Shown: one piece after another, positions 9,001-13,978 of the stretch
Layout: each line of letters starts with the position of its first letter
How positions within the stretch are numbered: position 1 is the stretch's first letter
Notes under the pieces: model-generated
What the model saw: only the letters and a program-made list of their open reading frames with translations
Database searches by the model: none
Told to the model about the DNA's origin: nothing
DNA from: Amoebophrya sp. AT5.2
Lineage: Eukaryota > Sar > Dinophyceae > Syndiniales > Amoebophryaceae
Assembly: GCA_005223375.1 (NCBI GenBank)
Contig: RXOD01005454.1
Coordinates: 1 to 13,978, forward strand
Direction of reading: 5' to 3'
DNA: 13,978 nt
Position numbers and translations under genes: made by a program

Positions 9001-11083
9001 GACTCGCCGGCGTGTAGCAATCCTTTGGCGTCAGTTTCCGCCAGTCGTTTTCGAACGCCTCGGACTGTTTCTTCACCGAGTGACAAAACTCTCCGTCGGT
9101 GTCGCAGCACAGCACTGTGTACAACCGCTCCCCGGCCATGCCTGGGCCGTTTCCGGCGTTTTCGGCCGGAATGGCTTCGTGCGCCGGCACCAGGATCTGG
9201 TGGTCTAGACCGAAATGCCGGTTTCCGTCCGTCAGCCGCGCCTTGCTGACGACCAAAGAGACGTTCATCGGTGCGACAAACGCCTGCATCCCGCTGGGCG
9301 CGTCGCACGCCCCAACACGCAGTGGCACGCCACCAGAGAGCGAGTGCTCGGTGACATCCCACGTGATGGTCCTCGAGGTGCTGCCGGTGCTTGAGCCTAT
9401 CGGGACCCGAACGTCCGCGCACCCCGCGAGCGGGGGTGCCGGGGGAGCTCCCATCGGTGGGGCTAAGTTCACCGCCTGCATCTGCCGCTCCGTCTCCAGT
9501 ATCCGGCGCATCGACGCTCGGTACTCGTCGAAGCTCTGCTGCGCTCCACTCCCTTCATTTCCCGAGAAGATTTTCGGCACGCGGCACGAGAAATGCGTCG
9601 AATTCCGTGCCTTGTCCGGAACGACATGGCACGGAATGTCGTTGCGCGGCCCGAGGAAAATTTTTGTAGTGTCCGGGTTAAAGCCGGTGCCGCGAATCTG
9701 CAGCACCGCGCCACCGGTCGGGGAAGCGAAGCGCGGAGAAATTTCGTAAATCTCCGGGTACATCGCTATGTCGTAGCTCACTGGTGGCGGATGTAGTTGT
9801 GCAGTAGACGCGTCTGGTTCATCTCGCAGATTCTGTTCCGCCGACTCCGCCTCTACGCCGATGGTGAACAAACCGAAGGGATGTGGCTGGTCCGACTTTG
9901 TGTTCAGAAACTGTCCCTTTCCGTAGCCGTCCGGGCAGTCGCTCGCCTGCTGGCACGTGCACTGCAGGTCGCTGCACTTCTGGACGTCGTTCAGGCCGTT
10001 CGGCCGCACCAGCAGGTCGAACCGCCCGTATCCCGGTTGCAGCCACCCCTGCAGCCTACACGTCAGCCCGATCCGCTCGATGAAGTGGTTGTGGTTCTGC
10101 AGCGCGTTGTCGCTCGTGTGGCTGAACCGATTTGCGATCAGCAGCTCGTCGGAGAGACACGTGCTGCCGCCGACGCGGGTCTCGGTCTGCGACCACGTTT
10201 GCGCGAGGATCTGCTGCCGTCGGTACGTACTGGACCGGGCGCCGTAGCTGAGGAAATCACCGACAGCAAGCCCGAAGTGGGAAATGAACTTCACAACTGG
10301 CGTCTGCTCGTAGGTGTAGGAAAACTTCACCGACGGATCCCGAACGCGGGCGTAGGTACCTGTGAGAGCGAAGTCGCGAATGGGAAATGTACAATCACAT
10401 TCATGAAGTACTTAACTAGGTATATAAAACTTCTGCTTTGCCTTTGTGTTGAGCGTGCGAACCATCAGCGCTCATTGAGGCTTACACGTATGAATGCGCA
10501 GTATCCTCGTCTGGGCCGGTGACTCAGCGTCACGGATCATGCGCTCAACTACATGACCATCGATCATGCAGGCATATCCTCGTCCTTGTGAAAAGCTAAA
10601 AGCGTATACTAAGCTGCTACGCGTACAACCTTACGACGGGGAACCACGACGAACCGGCAGTATCTGAATTATAACATTTACGAACAAATCCAAAAGCTTT
10701 AGGTTAAGCTGTCGAGGAACGCAGTAAGTACCTCCTCCAGCGGCATCCGATATTACGAGCACCTCTAGCGTGACGTCCATTGGCTCCGGCACTTTGGGGG
10801 TAATGCAAATCAACTCCGACATTGTGCTCATGGGAAGCATCACCGGACACGCGTACGCCCCCAAATACACCGTCATCGATGAGTACAGGTTTATCCGGTT
10901 CGGATCCAGGAATCCGTCGCCCGTTACCCTCAGCTGCAAGCCACCCTCCAGCGACCCTTTCTTCGGAAAAAAGTCGTTCACGACCGTGGCGGCATGGGTG
11001 TGTTGCAGGAAAAGGTGCAGAAAGGCGAACAAGTACACGAGCAAGGATGAAGGGGTGTCTCTCATCCAAGACTTCGACTTCAT
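1..11083 (-). CDS. Giant secreted TIG/PA14-like/EGF/SbsA-Ig surface protein (spliced gene model, 3' end off the window)
   Basis: The model joins 11083-10732, 10359-186, 144-51 and perhaps 8-1 on the minus strand. This gives about 3540 codons without a stop. Domain order is signal peptide, TIG, Cys-rich segment, TIG, Cys-rich lectin-like module, PA14-like module, beta modules, three TIGs, two EGFs, two SbsA-like Ig domains, about nine EGF modules and a third SbsA-like Ig. Such chains occur in fibrocystin/PKHD1-like proteins of animals and protists, which act at the cell surface; a role in adhesion, recognition or sensing is inferred. The start chosen is the ATG at 11083, because a signal peptide follows directly; the frame stays open upstream, so ATGs at 11941 or 11890 are alternatives. 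No C-terminal membrane segment lies in the window. The protein is secreted or surface-exposed by inference from the signal peptide, disulfide-type cysteines and many sequons. The exact ligand and gene name are not recognised. Confidence 0.75.
9..50 (-). other. Possible 42-nt mini-intron with GA donor
   Basis: The 3' end, CCTCTTTTCCTATTTTCAG|GCC (acceptor 11-9), is an excellent splice acceptor with a pyrimidine tract. Its donor is unclear: ATACAG|GAACCC would be a GA-AG intron of 42 nt, a type reported for dinoflagellates. Alternatively the acceptor could belong to one longer intron starting at GTAAGT 182 or 167, which would make 51-144 intronic. Confidence 0.35.
51..144 (-). CDS. Putative exon 3 of the giant gene
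   Basis: On the minus strand this stretch reads VFAANHRETRS, then GNVKTWDLDFIFRFLLDIQ. Of 30 codons from 140 to 51, 28 end in G or C, matching the main exon and unlike introns of this gene. The frame either stops three codons later at TAG 44-42 (ending IQEP) or is spliced after CAG at 51. It joins exon 2 in frame through a 41-nt intron. If the TAG is used, this is the C-terminus and the protein has no membrane anchor. Confidence 0.5.
145..185 (-). other. Putative 41-nt mini-intron overlapping the apparent stop
   Basis: The proposed donor is ACCAG|GTGGTAAGTGG (186|185) and the acceptor GGGGGGAG|AGACG (145|144). Joining AG with A gives Arg, removes the TAA at 179-181 and enters the open frame at 51-144. 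A competing choice uses the stronger GTAAGT donor at 182 with CGCGCAG at 110-109 (74 nt), which also keeps frame. GTAAGT at 182 with the acceptor at 145 would create TGA. Confidence 0.4.
186..10359 (-). CDS. Exon 2: 10.2-kb main exon of the giant surface protein
   Basis: This is an uninterrupted frame of about 3391 codons. The first in-frame codon after a stop is at 10411, but the frame has no ATG near its 5' end (the codon at 10330 is GTG), so it is an internal exon and not a gene start. It begins after CTCTCACAG at 10360 and completes TIG 1 before running through the domains listed separately. Codon third positions are mostly G or C. It is predicted to lie outside the cell: no membrane segment is seen, cysteines fall in EGF-like spacing and NxS/T sequons are frequent. 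The frame closes at TAA 179-181, but a GTGGTAAGTG donor overlaps the last codons, so the exon probably ends at 186 and the stop is intronic. Confidence 0.9.
272..781 (-). other. SbsA-like Ig domain 3 (Big_5 type)
   Basis: It reads GPILDAANSQPPHG, then NLILKFSEPIRFANLGKNFLI, then YLYLTPSAVTLF, LQPATEYHLKT and YGLFEDMQGNKMG, ending VSYKFDTIP. This is the clearest Big_5 match, with the F-S-E-P-I strand and the D-x-x-G-N motif before the final F-x-T strand. A short Asn/Ser/Ala/Pro insert with sequons (about 416-508) interrupts it before LQPATEY. Confidence 0.7.
800..2200 (-). other. Array of about nine EGF/laminin-EGF modules
   Basis: Repeated C-x-C-x-x-G-F-x-G-x-x-C endings are visible: CVCKTGFAGAKC, CQCKPGFNGPMC, CTCNSGFTGNDC, CHCEGFFWGKNC, CNCKPLFYGTKC, CTCFDGFNGTRC, CQCWPWRGGQFC and CVCEAAFTGPNC, plus a less regular first module ending FGATCE. 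Several are followed by C-A-x-G-Y, the laminin-EGF hallmark. The array forms a rigid disulfide-bonded rod. One module, near 1400-1588, carries a long sequon-rich loop. Confidence 0.9.
2231..2803 (-). other. Second beta-rich domain, possibly a degenerate SbsA-like Ig
   Basis: It follows a Pro/Thr linker (APPPTAVPSTTAPPPQ). It has VLFFLHFDQHVSTG near the start and IVIMQAHVDVTMEKRFVEF and LVLPVVIQAAGI near the end, with a Cys-containing insert between. The first strand fits a Big_5-like opening (LxFxxxV), but the D-x-x-G-N type end is missing. The call is tentative. Confidence 0.35.
2846..3358 (-). other. SbsA-like Ig domain 1 (Big_5 type)
   Basis: It begins LLPYDSVPKNGT, then PLILTFTHEIVPVGGHIKLMK, then LSLLSKELVNALEANSSYFLDLS and AVIRDANDASKVFKGW, ending EYDFTNE. 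This is the order seen in SbsA Ig-like domains: P-x-x-x-x, l-x-l-x-F-x-x-x-i-x-x-G-x-G-x-I-x-l, then L-x-x-x-t-x-Y-x-l-x-i-x-x-g-a-i-x-D-x-x. These domains were first defined in bacterial S-layer proteins. Confidence 0.6.
3821..4018 (-). other. EGF-like pair
   Basis: Two modules with C-x-C-x(5)-G-x-x-C ends: ECVCMPNFYGTRCE and RCVCKQGYTGAECN. Cysteine spacing is that of EGF/laminin-EGF repeats. It is followed by a 110-residue polar linker (3491-3820) containing IRRLQG and acidic stretches. Confidence 0.85.
4016..4279 (-). other. TIG/IPT-like domain 5 (divergent)
   Basis: It reads TALEVFPKSALSGESLGVVLSGDLL, then AELFLGNYDNTRCLL and ends STATCPQC, which runs straight into the first EGF. The F-P-x-x-x-x-x-G motif and the C-x-L strand are TIG-like, but the usual double glycine is replaced by GES. 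Confidence 0.45.
4376..5167 (-). other. TIG/IPT domain 4 interrupted by a His/Asn/Pro-rich insert
   Basis: The N-terminal half reads MYVTHVSPDDFHGLGGG then TIEGFGFLGG. The C-terminal half resumes as FAVFLETNFTYFHRG...SACVVTEVMDTKIKCNTTAVP, the C...I-x-C-x-T-P portion of a TIG. About 145 residues (4634-5071) lie between the halves, at the position of a normally short loop after the G-F-G-F turn. Both halves are needed for one domain, so the insert is a loop expansion and not a linker. Confidence 0.6.
4634..5071 (-). other. Low-complexity insert: acidic stretch, then His clusters and N-glycosylation sequons
   Basis: It starts with SSSRRLEGSFDGEEDF, continues acidic, and becomes Asn/Gly/His/Pro-rich. 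The 4679-4885 part has seven NxS/T sequons (NTT, NGS, NGT twice, NAT twice, NHS) and four His clusters (HSH, HHH, HHH, HHHSNH) separated by PAPAPAP-type runs. It could be a glycosylated stalk or a metal-binding loop; both are inference. Confidence 0.75.
5606..6031 (-). other. TIG/IPT domain 3
   Basis: It starts LELHNVYPTAGSIAGGTEIEF, then GFGLQKIGCEHIQLGW, then LYCRVPYIPNPC, a typical TIG framework with G-G-T after the first turn. It carries a Thr/Asn/Asp-rich insertion with sequons (NMS, NIT, NTT, NAT) before the CRVP strand. The last strand, DFEFRFDPS, follows HETIHDF. Confidence 0.65.
7037..7714 (-). other. Two fibrocystin-style beta modules
   Basis: The first (about 7325-7714) starts YEMQKMRLTVRRD and has VKVRISH followed by a helix-like AGLQAALRAA and then FEITFDC...FEL. 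The second (about 7037-7240) has VVTLVQEESAPLSGNFKLC then YEMQEALLKIFPRIEVFNL. Both share 'Q-strand, G-x-F-x-L strand, helix, strand' order, as in modules between PA14 and TIG domains of large PKHD1-like proteins. A Gly/Ser/Ala/Gln-rich linker separates them. The family name is not certain. Confidence 0.4.
7805..8662 (-). other. PA14-like beta-barrel module (fibrocystin type)
   Basis: It begins with GFYGGRGSKWRLYSG. The core reads YYEFEQVIETFFVPPKYFSP then EYQFFVAADLSARVLIDF, matching the PA14 pattern in which an F-x-P-x-x-x-x-Y-x-F segment leads into an A-x-D-x-x-A/V-x-V-x-I-D strand. It ends with MRIYHNDEYHWSVNWLQIGV, the usual 'long strand then x-x-G-V' closing. PA14 modules bind carbohydrate in some adhesins and also occur in fibrocystin. 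The region is longer than a minimal PA14 domain (about 140 residues), with an insertion of roughly 90 residues before the closing strand. Confidence 0.6.
8807..9121 (-). other. Cys-rich lectin-like module (RRLC...VWTS type)
   Basis: It contains LCCDTDGEFC, then a helix-like stretch, SFHEAARMCALDGRRLCQAK, then GICRQKRDCDGGHYV and finally HVWTST. The pattern of an E-A-x-x-x-C helix, a G-R-R-L-C turn and a closing V-W-T strand resembles C-type-lectin or sulfatase-modifying-like folds found next to TIG and PA14 domains in protist surface proteins. This assignment is from pattern memory. Calcium-binding residues of a classical C-type lectin (EPN/QPD) are not seen, so sugar binding is not claimed. 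Confidence 0.45.
9236..9763 (-). other. TIG/IPT domain 2 with a loop insert
   Basis: It starts YPEIYEISPRFASPTGG, then IRGTGF, IPCHVV and HFSCRVP, which is the usual TIG core with two facing cysteines. A Gln/Arg/Pro-rich stretch of about 60 residues (near 9430-9560) separates this core from further beta-strand-like sequence (VPLRVGACDAPSG, MNVSLVVS). The boundary of the C-terminal part is uncertain. Confidence 0.65.
9941..10195 (-). other. Cysteine-containing segment after TIG 1, family not recognised
   Basis: About 85 residues with six cysteines, including KCSDLQCTCQQASDC, and mixed polar sequence (LANRFS/HNHFIERIGLTCRLQGW region). It does not match EGF spacing. It may be a small disulfide domain joined to TIG 1, or a linker. 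I assign no function. Confidence 0.4.
10280..10987 (-). other. TIG/IPT domain 1 (split by an intron)
   Basis: The exon 1 part has FFPKKGSLEGG, the glycine-rich turn VTGDGF and ELICITPKVPEP. The exon 2 part supplies the final strand, VKFSYTYE. TIG domains typically read F-P-x-x-G-s-x-x-G-G...G-x-x-F...C...P...v-x-f-x-y, and this matches only when the two exons are joined. TIG domains are immunoglobulin-like modules of plexins, fibrocystins and many protist surface proteins. Confidence 0.75.
10360..10731 (-). other. Phase-1 intron, 372 nt, splitting TIG domain 1
   Basis: The donor is GGAGGAG|GTACTTACT and the acceptor is CTCTCACAG|GTACCTACG with an upstream pyrimidine-rich run. Splicing joins a single G to GT, giving a Gly codon, and restores a complete TIG domain ending in the usual VKFSYTYE-like strand. 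The interior is clearly richer in A and T than the exons and has stops in all frames of interest, for example TAA at 10414-10412 in the downstream frame. Both splice junctions lie in the same near-perfect 10-nt direct repeat (AGGTACYTAC). Confidence 0.8.
10732..11083 (-). CDS. Exon 1: signal peptide plus first part of TIG domain 1
   Basis: The ATG at 11083-11081 opens a protein with a short basic start (MKSKSWMR) and a hydrophobic core (LLVYLFAFLHLFL). A likely signal-peptidase site, QHTHA|AT, follows at about residue 31. The mature part begins with a TIG/IPT strand pattern: FFPKKGSLEGG, then VTGDGF, then YACPV and ELICITPKVPEP. The frame runs through the donor to a stop at about 10631, but that tail no longer looks like TIG. 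The exon should therefore end at GGAGGAG|GTACTT (10732|10731), in phase 1. A second ATG at 11065 could also serve as start. I recognise the domain but not the specific protein. Confidence 0.75.
10991..11083 (-). other. Signal peptide
   Basis: About 31 residues: a basic n-region with Lys2, Lys4 and Arg8, a hydrophobic core of about 14 residues rich in Leu and Phe, and an Ala-ending cleavage motif (THA|AT). It directly precedes the first TIG strand, which is where a signal peptide belongs in this protein class. If translation begins further upstream at 11941, the same helix would instead act as a signal anchor. Confidence 0.7.
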
Positions 11084-12022
11084 CCCGATGTGATTCGACG
11101 AGTGTGACCATTTTTGTCCTCTCTGCGCGTCGTCGATGTTTCTGAGAGTCGGCGCTTCGGTCGTTCTCCTACGAATCCGTGTTCGGTGCCGCCTACGTCT
11201 GCTGCGCCCTTTTGTCCCAACATCGTCACTACGATGCAGCTGCGCCTTACTTGGCATACAATCGGACACGCCCGAGACAGAAACGTCTCGAAGTACGCGT
11301 TGCGTCGCTTTCCTTCGGGTTGCGGAAGGTAAGCGCTTTGGTGGACCTGGCTTGTCGCGAACAGTTCCCCACGACCGCGTGTAATCGCAAGTGGCCGACG
11401 ATGAAAACGACGGTGTGGACCCTCGCTCTGGCTCCCTCCACATCTTGTTCAGGCGATGCTGTTCATACGAGGCGGGCGAGTGCCCGCCGTGGTGGTCGGA
11501 AGGGGGTTGATAATGATACGCGGCGTGTGATAGTACCGGTACCGCTACCGCTTCGGCATTCATATTGGACGCCGCGAGCAACAGTTGTCGGCTTCGCTGA
11601 TCTTCATAGGCAACGGCATCTCCGGAGGAATCCTCGTCCGTCTTACTGATTCCTCCCGCGTTGTCTTCATGGATGCCCCTTCGGCACGTGTTTGCGCTTC
11701 GTTCATTGAAACTTGTTGTCAGGAAAACGTCGGCAAGAACGTCTTTCCGTAGATAAGAAGGCCTCCTTCCGCTGGCGCAGGGCTGGTCAAGGAGCTGGCA
11801 CGCGCGAAATTTGTGTGCCCTTGGTGAACTTGCAGCGCTCCGTACTCGCCCCCCTTTGGCATCCACCTCACTGTTCCTTTTCGTGTTCATGCTGAGGGGT
11901 TGCTGGGTTATGGGCGTGCCACGGCATGATGGAGCTGCCATACCCGCCGAGAAGCCGGAGCCTGGTTTGGTAGTGCTGCGGCTCCGCAAATGCTCATTCC
12001 AAATCCAAAAACAAGTACAGAA
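11084..12022 (-). other. Open upstream extension: 5' leader or long N-terminal coding region
   Basis: The frame of exon 1 stays open for 313 codons upstream of the signal-peptide ATG, to a TGA at 12025-12023. In-frame ATGs lie at 11941 and 11890. The conceptual peptide is Ser/Arg/His-rich, with a basic cluster SRRRRHRTRIRRR near its end, and resembles no family I know. Third-position GC is lower than in exon 2 but above that of the region beyond 12025. ACTCTCAG at 11149-11142 could be a cis- or trans-splice acceptor just 5' of the ATG at 11083. Whether it is translated is undecided. Confidence 0.4.
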
Positions 12023-12025
12023 TCA

Positions 12026-13056
12026 ATTAAGAAGAACAAGAATGTACACAAGCCTGCCCTTGGTTCAGCCATTCAAAAAATACTACCCTGAATAACTTGC
12101 TTCGGAAGTGGGTGCTGGAGTTCACGCAAAAGGACGAGTTGAATACGTCTGCGTGGTCTTATAGTTTTAGTGGTTCTTATGCTTATCGGGTGTGGAGGAT
12201 ATAAATTCGTATGGGGAATGAAGAAGATTAAGATAATCGGGCCGGATCGTGGTCTTCGAAACAAACTTCTTTGTTCATCTAGCCTAGGCTTAGGGGTACT
12301 AGAGGCCGATTTGAAACAGTTTTTGTTTTACGTGTTGTTCCCTGGTGCGCCTGAGAAGGTGAGCAAATCGAATTCGAGGTCTTTTTGCCGCGGTACTCTT
12401 CTCGTCGTGGTCATCCTCATCTCTCGTCATTCTATAGAAGTCGTGCGCCTCCGATTTGCTTTCACCATTCATCACGCTCAGACTAGGACTAGTACGGCTA
12501 TCTGTTATCCTTATCGCTCGCGCACACCAATTTGCTGCTCTCAGATGAATCCACGGCTCTCGCCTCGGGACGTTTACTCGATTCAGACGTGGACTTAGAC
12601 CTTTTTGGCAGTGTCCTTCCTCACGATGGCCACGCTCCTTTGCACTACTTTTCCGAAGGCAACGATTTGAGATAGCAAAACGACCGATGGCGGCTTGATT
12701 CGCATTCTTTCAGAGTAACCGAATCCTTGGGCATGATGCAGCGGACCTGAACTTTCTTAGCACTCCGACTCCGAAGCCAAACTTAGTACGAGAAGCTCTC
12801 CAGAAGCGCGTCATGAGTTCCAGAAGAGGCCCTCGCTCTTGCTCGAGTTAGTCTCGAGCTCGACGCCACGGGTTTGAGTACGAGTAGGAGACGAAAAGAC
12901 ACCCGCCGCACCAGACGGCGGCGCGAGGGAGAAGTCTGCTCCTATTTCATATGCTGGCACGCTTTGCAGTCAACAGAGACATACGTTCAATTTGGCGCCT
13001 TTGATGGTTGCATTTATCAGTATAGGCTGTGGCGATGATGCAACGGAAGGTCTCCC
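12026..13056. other. Intergenic stretch without a supported gene
   Basis: GC is lower than in the gene and no recognisable protein, tRNA or rRNA is seen. The longest plus-strand open frame (12170-12598, GTG start) has no protein-like pattern. A perfect 7-bp hairpin, GCTCGAG-TTAGT-CTCGAGC, lies at 12841-12859, and a weaker one (CGCCG...CGGCG) at about 12904-12920. The giant gene's promoter should lie in or near this stretch, but no TATA or initiator can be assigned. Confidence 0.6.
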
Positions 13057-13259
13057 TGTCGTTCCAAGGGGAAGAACTGCAGCTGGCGCGCTAGTCCGCG
13101 GCCACAATTCAATTATATCGACATCGAGGAGTTTGTCCTGCTTCGGGATGAGTATTCTGGTAATTCTATGTAGAAGCACAAGCTGCAGCACCAAGATAAG
13201 TACATACGCGTTCAGTCGTGAGACCGAGTGAAAGCGGTTCTTGCGTGCGTGGGTCTGGG
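13057..13259. repeat. Tandem duplication, copy 1 (203 bp)
   Basis: It begins TGTCGTTCCAAGGGG and ends GTGCGTGGGTCTGGG. It is about 93% identical to the copy starting two bases downstream. Differences are a few substitutions and small indels of 3, 3 and 4 nt. It contains CTAGTCCGCGGCCAC (SacII site inside). Confidence 0.95.
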
Positions 13260-13261
13260 CT

Positions 13262-13460
13262 TGTCGTCCCAAGGGGAAGATGAACTGCAGCTGGCGCGCT
13301 AGTCCGCGGCCACAATTCAATATCGACATCGAGGAGACTGTCCTCCTTCGGGATGAGTATTCTGGTAATTCTATGTAGACGCACAAGCTGCAGCACCAAG
13401 ATACATACGCGTTCAGTCGTGAGACCGAGTGAAAGCGGTTCTTGCGTGCGTGGGTCTGGG
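13262..13460. repeat. Tandem duplication, copy 2 (199 bp)
   Basis: It begins TGTCGTCCCAAGGGG and ends GTGCGTGGGTCTGGG. Relative to copy 1 it gains ATG after GGGGAAG, loses a 3-nt step in AATTCAATTATATCG, loses AAGT in GATAAGTACATAC, and changes GAGTTTG to GAGACTG. No transposase or terminal inverted repeats are visible. Confidence 0.95.
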
Positions 13461-13897
13461 TGTTGAGTGTGACTGTGAGTGATGCTTCTATTTATTACGT
13501 CTCATAGAGTGCTGCGAGCACTTACACTAAACTGTCACTTACTTTATGAAAAGAAATACTCTGGACTGCGCGAACTGGAAAAAAATATAGCAAGCACAAC
13601 GAGGCCCCAGCGGGGCGTTAGTCCGCGGCCGCATCAGCCCTGAGCCTGATTTTTATTTTTCATCTTGTTCGTGTTTAGTGGAGCAATTTACTGCCTGCTG
13701 GCTCCTGTGCAAGTGCAAGCGACATCAGAAACCAATCAATGCCACACGCCCGCAACTATAAAGAAATTAATCCCCCAACATAAATTAAAAAGCCGCGGCG
13801 CGGAGTTGCAACCCACGCGCCAATCCATCGATCCGCCCCCGCACGGCGAAGGGAAGCGTCTTCGAAAAAATAGCCAAGAAGCTCGACGGCGCCCAGC
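13461..13897. other. Intergenic stretch, AT-richer, with small hairpins and a TATA-like site
   Basis: No supported gene. AGTGCT-GCG-AGCACT at 13508-13522 is a perfect 6-bp hairpin. CTATAAAG at 13756-13763 is TATA-like and lies about 140 nt upstream of the ATG at 13898. GC rises sharply after about 13790. A TTG-started open frame from 13665 has no ATG and no protein-like features. Confidence 0.45.
13605..13632. repeat. Third, partial copy of the repeat core
   Basis: TAGTCCGCGGCCGC (13619-13632) differs by one base from the core shared by both tandem copies (TAGTCCGCGGCCAC). The bases before it (CAGCGGGGCGT) resemble CAGCTGGCGCGC of those copies. The left part also forms a GCCCC-AGC-GGGGC hairpin (13604-13616). 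Confidence 0.5.
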
Positions 13898-13978
13898 ATG
13901 AGGATGAGACCGACCGAGACAGAGGCGCCGGCTTGTGCTTCTGCAGCGAGCGAAATCGTAGCAGAGAAGGAGCGGCGG
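13898..13978 (+). CDS. Possible 5' end of a plus-strand gene cut by the window
   Basis: The ATG at 13898 (second ATG at 13904) opens 27 codons to the window end: MRMRPTETEAPACASAA then a charged stretch. GC is close to that of the giant gene's exons. An overlapping frame (AKKLDGAQHEDETDR, about 13789-13978) is also open and equally protein-like, so the frame is not settled. No domain can be seen in so little sequence. Confidence 0.2.
   Translation, partial: MRMRPTETEAPACASAASEIVAEKERR

Noticed and set aside
10328..10330. GTG as the start codon of the 10-kb frame
   Set aside because: The frame is open further upstream to 10411, and this codon falls inside the last strand of TIG 1. A splice acceptor at 10360 explains the 5' end better.
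12170..12598. Plus-strand open frame of 142 codons
   Set aside because: It starts with GTG, has no domain or signal pattern and irregular composition, and lies in low-GC sequence without coding-like third positions.
12970..13399. Minus-strand frames across the tandem repeat as real genes
   Set aside because: They switch frame between the two copies, lack good starts and resemble no known family; the shared peptide is kept only as a finding.
13057..13460. CRISPR array or insertion sequence
   Set aside because: There are only two long units with a 2-nt gap and no short repeat-spacer pattern, transposase or terminal inverted repeats.
1..13978. Bacterial origin, suggested by SbsA-like Ig domains and long frames
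   Set aside because: A TIG domain is complete only after removing a 372-nt intron, no ribosome binding sites or operon structure are seen, and EGF/laminin-EGF arrays with dense sequons are eukaryotic.

Overview
The window is from a eukaryotic microbe. A folded domain (TIG/IPT) is cut in two by an intron, and the protein architecture (TIG, PA14-like and EGF modules with many N-glycosylation sequons) is eukaryotic. The GC-rich coding sequence, very short introns at the left edge, a possible GA-AG intron and intron borders set in a direct repeat would fit an alveolate, perhaps a dinoflagellate or Syndiniales (Amoebophrya-like) lineage. That placement is inference; no rRNA or other taxonomic marker is present.

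One gene on the minus strand fills about 80% of the window (about 1 to 11083, possibly to 11941). Exon 1 (10732-11083) encodes a signal peptide and the first two thirds of a TIG domain. A 372-nt intron (10360-10731) follows. One 10.2-kb exon (186-10359) then carries the rest of that TIG domain, a second TIG, a Cys-rich lectin-like module, a PA14-like module, fibrocystin-style beta modules, three more TIG domains (one with a His/Asn-rich insert), two EGFs, two SbsA-like Ig domains, about nine EGF/laminin-EGF modules and a third SbsA-like domain. The TAA at 179-181 is probably intronic: a downstream stretch with strongly coding codon usage (51-144) can be joined in frame, and the gene probably runs off the left edge. 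The product looks like a very large secreted or surface adhesion protein of the fibrocystin/PKHD1-like type, at least about 3540 residues long. No membrane anchor is visible because the C-terminus is outside the window.

The right-hand 2 kb (11990-13978) has lower GC and no convincing complete gene. It holds a tandem duplication of about 200 bp (13057-13460), a third fragment of the same repeat near 13605-13632, and a few small hairpins. A possible 5' end of a plus-strand gene sits at the right edge (ATG at 13898), which would be head-to-head with the giant gene.

The observations most worth a second look are the repeat-bounded intron, the hidden mini-intron exon at the left edge, the 300-codon open extension upstream of the signal peptide, and two unrelated domains interrupted by sequon-dense inserts.
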